From NCBI GenBank assembly GCA_023055505.1, contig JALIRH010000004.1:19463368-19527367 (forward strand): a stretch of DNA of 64,000 nucleotides. The letters are read 5' to 3'. Position 1 is the first letter of the stretch. Every line of letters begins with the position of its first letter. This DNA comes from Callipepla californica brunnescens (Eukaryota > Chordata > Aves > Galliformes > Odontophoridae). The notes below the pieces were generated by a model, which made no database searches, was not told the origin of the DNA, and saw nothing but the letters and a program-made list of their open reading frames with translations. The position numbers were made by a program, and so were the translations under genes. Shown piece by piece: positions 61,601 to 64,000 of this stretch.

Positions 61601-64000
61601 AACAAAACAACACTCACTTATAAAAAAGAAGATGTTAATAAGTTAAATGTATCAGACTGGAATTTTGATGCATTGTGGGAAGGAAAGTAAAAGCTCAGTG
61701 ACTCGCGGTGATGACCCCTATCTCTGGTACACCACAGTTCCCCTGTCCCTCCTTTTGCTGCTCTGAAGCAGCCATGGGAAGCTGAGAGTATTCCAGAAGC
61801 CACACAGGTACAGTGCCAAGTAGCTTACATGCAGATAAGCACTTGGCACTCAGCCATCCTCCCACCTTATTTAAAAAACAATCAGACAAGGATTACCACT
61901 TGGGCCTGGGTATTGCTGTATGAGTTGTCAGCATTGCCAGAAGAAAATGGTGCTATCATGCTATATCTTACTCAGTGAAACCACGAGGTTTCACTGCATT
62001 GTTCCAAGCGCAAAGTGTATCAGCAGTGTATCATCAAGTGGGGAAAAAAAAAAAAAAAAAAAAAAAGGAGCTGTCAGTGTTTGTTTTCCCTGTCTCCTGG
62101 GACATATGGTCATTGCTAGATCAGTGTTTTCCATGAAGACTTGGTGGAAGGAACTGGGTGGATGTGCCTGAGCCATGAAAATGTGCAGTTCTCACGATAA
62201 CTTCCAAATCAAATTATGCTGTGCTGGATAATCACAATGAGTAAATGAAATGAATATTCACCAGCAGAACAGATTTGTGGATTCACATATAAACATAATA
62301 GCAAACACCAAAATAGTCCTAGTGTGTCCTTCTGTTAAAATTTAAAATAACATTTGCTTGCCAAAAGGCTACTGGCAAAAAAAATAAAAAATAAAAAATA
62401 AAAAAAAAAGGAAAATGAGTCTAACATAATTATAAACCCTGAATTACAGCAGTCTTAAGAGATTATGGCATTTTTCCATGGAAAATCACCTTCTGAACTG
62501 GATTTTGAATATCAGTCACTGTGATATAACCCCTATACTATAGCCATATGCTGCTGCTGCTGAAGTGTTTCCCCATCCTGGTTGCAGCCAGTTGTTATCT
62601 ACAGGTATTATCTATTCCATGGCAAACCCTGATGTAATGAATGCTTTTCTGCCCCCCTGGGAAGGTGCTGGTGCTGAGGTCAGCCCATCGGCCACAGAAG
62701 CACTAACGACTGCTTTGTCACTGACAGGGTCTCCAACACGCAGGGAAGAAAGAAACCTGTGATCTACCTGAATGGGGATGAAATGAGTAGGTGGGGGAAA
62801 AGAAGGACACAACACAGTAGAAGAAATCGCTTCCTCCATTCAGTCAGATTTTTAAAAGTACAAAAAACAGCTTTGAAACCAGTTTGTCAGTCAAGTTCAG
62901 CTGACATTTACCGGAGGCAAATGTCCAACATTTGTCCAAGTGCAACAAGAGGAGGAAAAAAAAAAATCCTCCAAAACGATCCAGCAAGTGGGTGACACAT
63001 GTTCAGGTGCACAGTATTCTGGTCAGTTCTGTCTCCAGGTTAACCATGCCCTCATCACCCAGACAGGAACACTTAGAATCACAGAACCATTGAGTTAGAA
63101 GGAAACTTTAAAGGCCATCTAGTCTCTGTAATTAACAAGGACACCTACAGCTTGATCAGAATGCCCAGAGCCCAGTCCATCCTAACCTTGGATGTCTCCA
63201 GGGATGGGACTTCCATCACCTCTCTGTTGTGGAAGCACACCCAGACCACTAACACAGCTGTCACGTGAGCACAAGTAACAAAGAAAATGAATCAGTCAGG
63301 GCAACTAAAGAAATGCGAGGAAAACCTAAGTCACCCAGGCCACAAACACAGACTTCCTTTCCGTTAGCACTGAGGATCCCGAAACTGAGTTTCCCCTATT
63401 TTAGTGACAGCCCCACTTCTATTTTTAATGCAGTGCTCCAACCAAACCTGCCCTCTGTGCCCACGGGAGTTCAGTACCCACCAAAGAACCATGCTCGGCC
63501 TGGAGCTCCCACACAGCTGCCAAGCAGGAAAGGAGCACAGCTGCCTCTGCAAACGTCTGATATAGCACAGGTGAGCAAAGGCAAACACCGACCTGCAGTG
63601 CAGTAGGGAGGGAGTTGCCTGCTGCAAAGGGAAACTGTTAGAGGCAGTAACCTTTGGAACTAAAAGGGACATGTTTGTATCATTTACAGACACAAAAACC
63701 TCTCAACATCTTCTACAGCACTTTAAACAATCTTTATACTATCATAGCGCTGTTTAAGTTGGAAGTGGCCCTAAAGTTCACCTAGGCCAGATCTCCTGCA
63801 ATGAATAGGGACACACACATACAGCTAGATCAGGTGCTCAGAGCCATGTCCAACCTGACCTCGAATGTCAGGGACCCGGCATCCACTGACTCTGGGAAAT
63901 CTGTTCCAGTGCCTCACCACCTACAACGTAAAAAAACTTCCTCCTGATATTCCAGCTAAACCTCCCCTCCTTCAGTATGAAACCATTTCCCCTTGTTCTA
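46160..64000 (-). CDS. EHD4: EHD4 gene, coding exons 2-6 (EH domain-containing protein 4)
   Basis: Dynamin-like ATPase that oligomerises on and tubulates membranes, acting in early-endosome and recycling traffic; its EH domain binds NPF motifs. Five exons (58368-58544, 56058-56155, 51323-51735, 48948-49112, 46160-46696) join in frame to give the protein from just after the P-loop to the stop. Visible motifs: [24 protein letters not shown] (DxxG motif), NKAD (NKxD motif), [23 protein letters not shown], the EH domain and EF-hand loop [12 protein letters not shown]. The ending VPPSHRK and the insert [16 protein letters not shown] fit EHD4 better than EHD1-3. Exon 1 with the N-terminus and P-loop is beyond the right edge; the rest of the window is intron 1. 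Exon sizes (177, 98, 413, 165) give a six-exon gene as in mammals. Confidence 0.96.
46697..48947 (-). other. EHD4 intron 5
   Basis: AT-rich, with a run of A at about 47342-47357. No transposon or exon is recognised. Confidence 0.7.
48948..49112 (-). CDS. EHD4: EHD4 exon 5 (helical domain)
   Basis: The 55 codons, phase 0: [40 protein letters not shown], ending FPEVGKMQ. This is the helical, lipid-binding region near the membrane-inserted tip. Acceptor TTCTTCCTAG, donor CAG|GTAAAA. Confidence 0.96.
49113..51322 (-). other. EHD4 intron 4
   Basis: AT-rich, with a T run (50449-50467) and CAA repeats (about 50718-50745). Open frames here are low-complexity and hydrophobic, with no coding evidence. 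Confidence 0.7.
51323..51735 (-). CDS. EHD4: EHD4 exon 4 (NKxD motif and helical region)
   Basis: 413 bases, starting two bases into a glycine codon: [61 protein letters not shown] is the base-recognition motif of EHD ATPases. It continues through [20 protein letters not shown] and the basic [12 protein letters not shown]. Acceptor TCTCTCCTCAG, donor AAAG|GTAAAG. Confidence 0.97.
51736..56057 (-). other. EHD4 intron 3
   Basis: 4.3 kb with a CR1 fragment at about 54718-54856. The middle (about 52600-53500) has more balanced base composition and several overlapping open frames on both strands, none recognisable. Confidence 0.65.
54718..54856 (+). mobile_element. CR1 LINE 3' fragment
   Basis: Degraded forward CR1: TTGGAGACATCAAGGTCAAG, CTGTTCATTGCAGGGCAGTT, GGTTCCTTCTAACTCAAATG. 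Lies in EHD4 intron 3. Confidence 0.85.
56058..56155 (-). CDS. EHD4: EHD4 exon 3 (switch II, DxxG motif)
   Basis: 98 bases encoding [20 protein letters not shown] then [16 protein letters not shown] is the DxxG motif. Acceptor TTGCCGACAG, donor AGAG|GTGAGT. Frame and phase match exons 2 and 4. Confidence 0.95.
56156..58367 (-). other. EHD4 intron 2
   Basis: 2.2 kb, AT-rich; the only unusual element is the G-rich tract at 57072-57102. Confidence 0.7.
57072..57102 (+). repeat. G-rich tract, possible G-quadruplex
   Basis: Runs of five, six and nine G separated by one or two bases, on the strand opposite EHD4 transcription in intron 2. Confidence 0.8.
58368..58544 (-). CDS. EHD4: EHD4 exon 2 (GTPase-like domain after the P-loop)
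   Basis: 177 bases beginning one base into a codon: [57 protein letters not shown]. It contains the TTDSF switch I region of EHD ATPases. Acceptor TCTATCACTAG, donor CAG|GTGAGA. Confidence 0.96.
59405..59706 (+). mobile_element. CR1 LINE 3' fragment
   Basis: About 300 bases of forward CR1: GACAGAACAAGGGGAAATGG, TTTAGACTGGATATTAGGAA, CCCAGAGAGGTGGTGGATGC. Lies in EHD4 intron 1, antisense to the gene; the terminal repeat is worn. Confidence 0.92.
60950..61195 (-). mobile_element. CR1 LINE 3' fragment
   Basis: AATCACAGAAGCATAGAATG, GGGACCTTAGAGATCATTCA and TCTGATCTAAATCTCCCCTC show a reverse CR1 in EHD4 intron 1. Confidence 0.92.
61496..61600. repeat. GAAA and AAAC simple repeats
   Basis: (GAAA)n at about 61499-61520 and (AAAC)n with one CAAT interruption at about 61565-61600, in EHD4 intron 1. 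Confidence 0.9.
62044..62066. repeat. Poly(A) run
   Basis: Twenty-three A in EHD4 intron 1, with no retrocopied gene sequence seen beside it. Confidence 0.9.
62379..62409. repeat. ATAAAAA repeat
   Basis: Four imperfect copies of an A6-7T unit in EHD4 intron 1. Confidence 0.85.
63074..63245 (-). mobile_element. CR1 LINE 3' fragment
   Basis: AGAATCACAGAACCATTGAG, AGGAAACTTTAAAGGCCATC, and GGATGTCTCCAGGGATGGGA mark a reverse CR1. Confidence 0.9.
63738..64000 (-). mobile_element. CR1 LINE fragment running off the window
   Basis: Reverse CR1 from TATCATAGCGCTGTTTAAGT through CACCTAGGCCAGATCTCCTG to AACCATTTCCCCTTGTTCTA at the last base; its 5' part lies beyond the edge. Confidence 0.9.

Larger units (their letters stand above)
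58545..64000 (-). other. EHD4 intron 1, partial
   Basis: Contains four CR1 fragments (starting at about 59405, 60950, 63074 and 63738), GAAA, AAAC and ATAAAAA simple repeats, and a 23-base A run at 62044. No P-loop-encoding or GC-rich first exon is present, so exon 1 and the promoter lie to the right. Confidence 0.8.

Noticed and set aside
63265..63693. Open frames on both strands near the right edge
   Set aside because: Not an EHD4 first exon: no P-loop, no donor in frame with exon 2, and positioned between two CR1 fragments.
1..64000. CRISPR array, phage, operon or other prokaryote-type system
   Set aside because: Spaced repeats of the right kind are absent; the only tandem repeats are microsatellites, and the genes are spliced vertebrate genes.

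Overview
The window is vertebrate genomic DNA, most likely from a bird. Its only recognisable transposons are CR1 LINE fragments, usually 5'-truncated and in both orientations, with the typical avian 3' end. The DNA is AT-rich and the genes are split into many small GT-AG exons. Species cannot be fixed from this sequence; a galliform is a guess.

Two protein-coding genes lie on the minus strand, so both read right to left. The left half (1 to about 33 kb, perhaps to 35.1 kb with its leader) holds the 5' half of SPTBN5, beta-V spectrin, the vertebrate counterpart of fly beta-heavy spectrin. I placed 28 coding exons. Every junction keeps one open frame across about 1,787 codons: start codon, two calponin-homology (CH) domains, thirteen complete spectrin repeats and part of a fourteenth. 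The rest of the rod and the C-terminal pleckstrin-homology (PH) domain lie beyond the left edge.

The middle (about 35 to 46 kb) is intergenic DNA and probable EHD4 3' untranslated sequence, with TA and CT microsatellites and a patch of GC-richer sequence near 37.4 kb. The right part (46.2 to 64 kb) carries EHD4, an EH-domain ATPase of endosomal membrane traffic. Coding exons 2 to 6 are present: the DxxG and NKxD nucleotide motifs, the helical domain and the C-terminal EH domain with its EF-hand. Exon 1, which carries the P-loop, lies beyond the right edge, so intron 1 exceeds 5.4 kb. That intron contains four CR1 fragments.

The order and shared orientation EHD4 then SPTBN5 match human 15q15. 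The genes are neighbours, not an operon: one product shapes endosomal membranes, the other is a giant membrane-skeleton protein. I found no tRNA, rRNA, CRISPR array, intact mobile element or novel multi-gene system. The most interesting feature is a non-helical insertion in spectrin repeat 5 of SPTBN5, at the place where invertebrate beta-heavy spectrin carries its SH3 domain.
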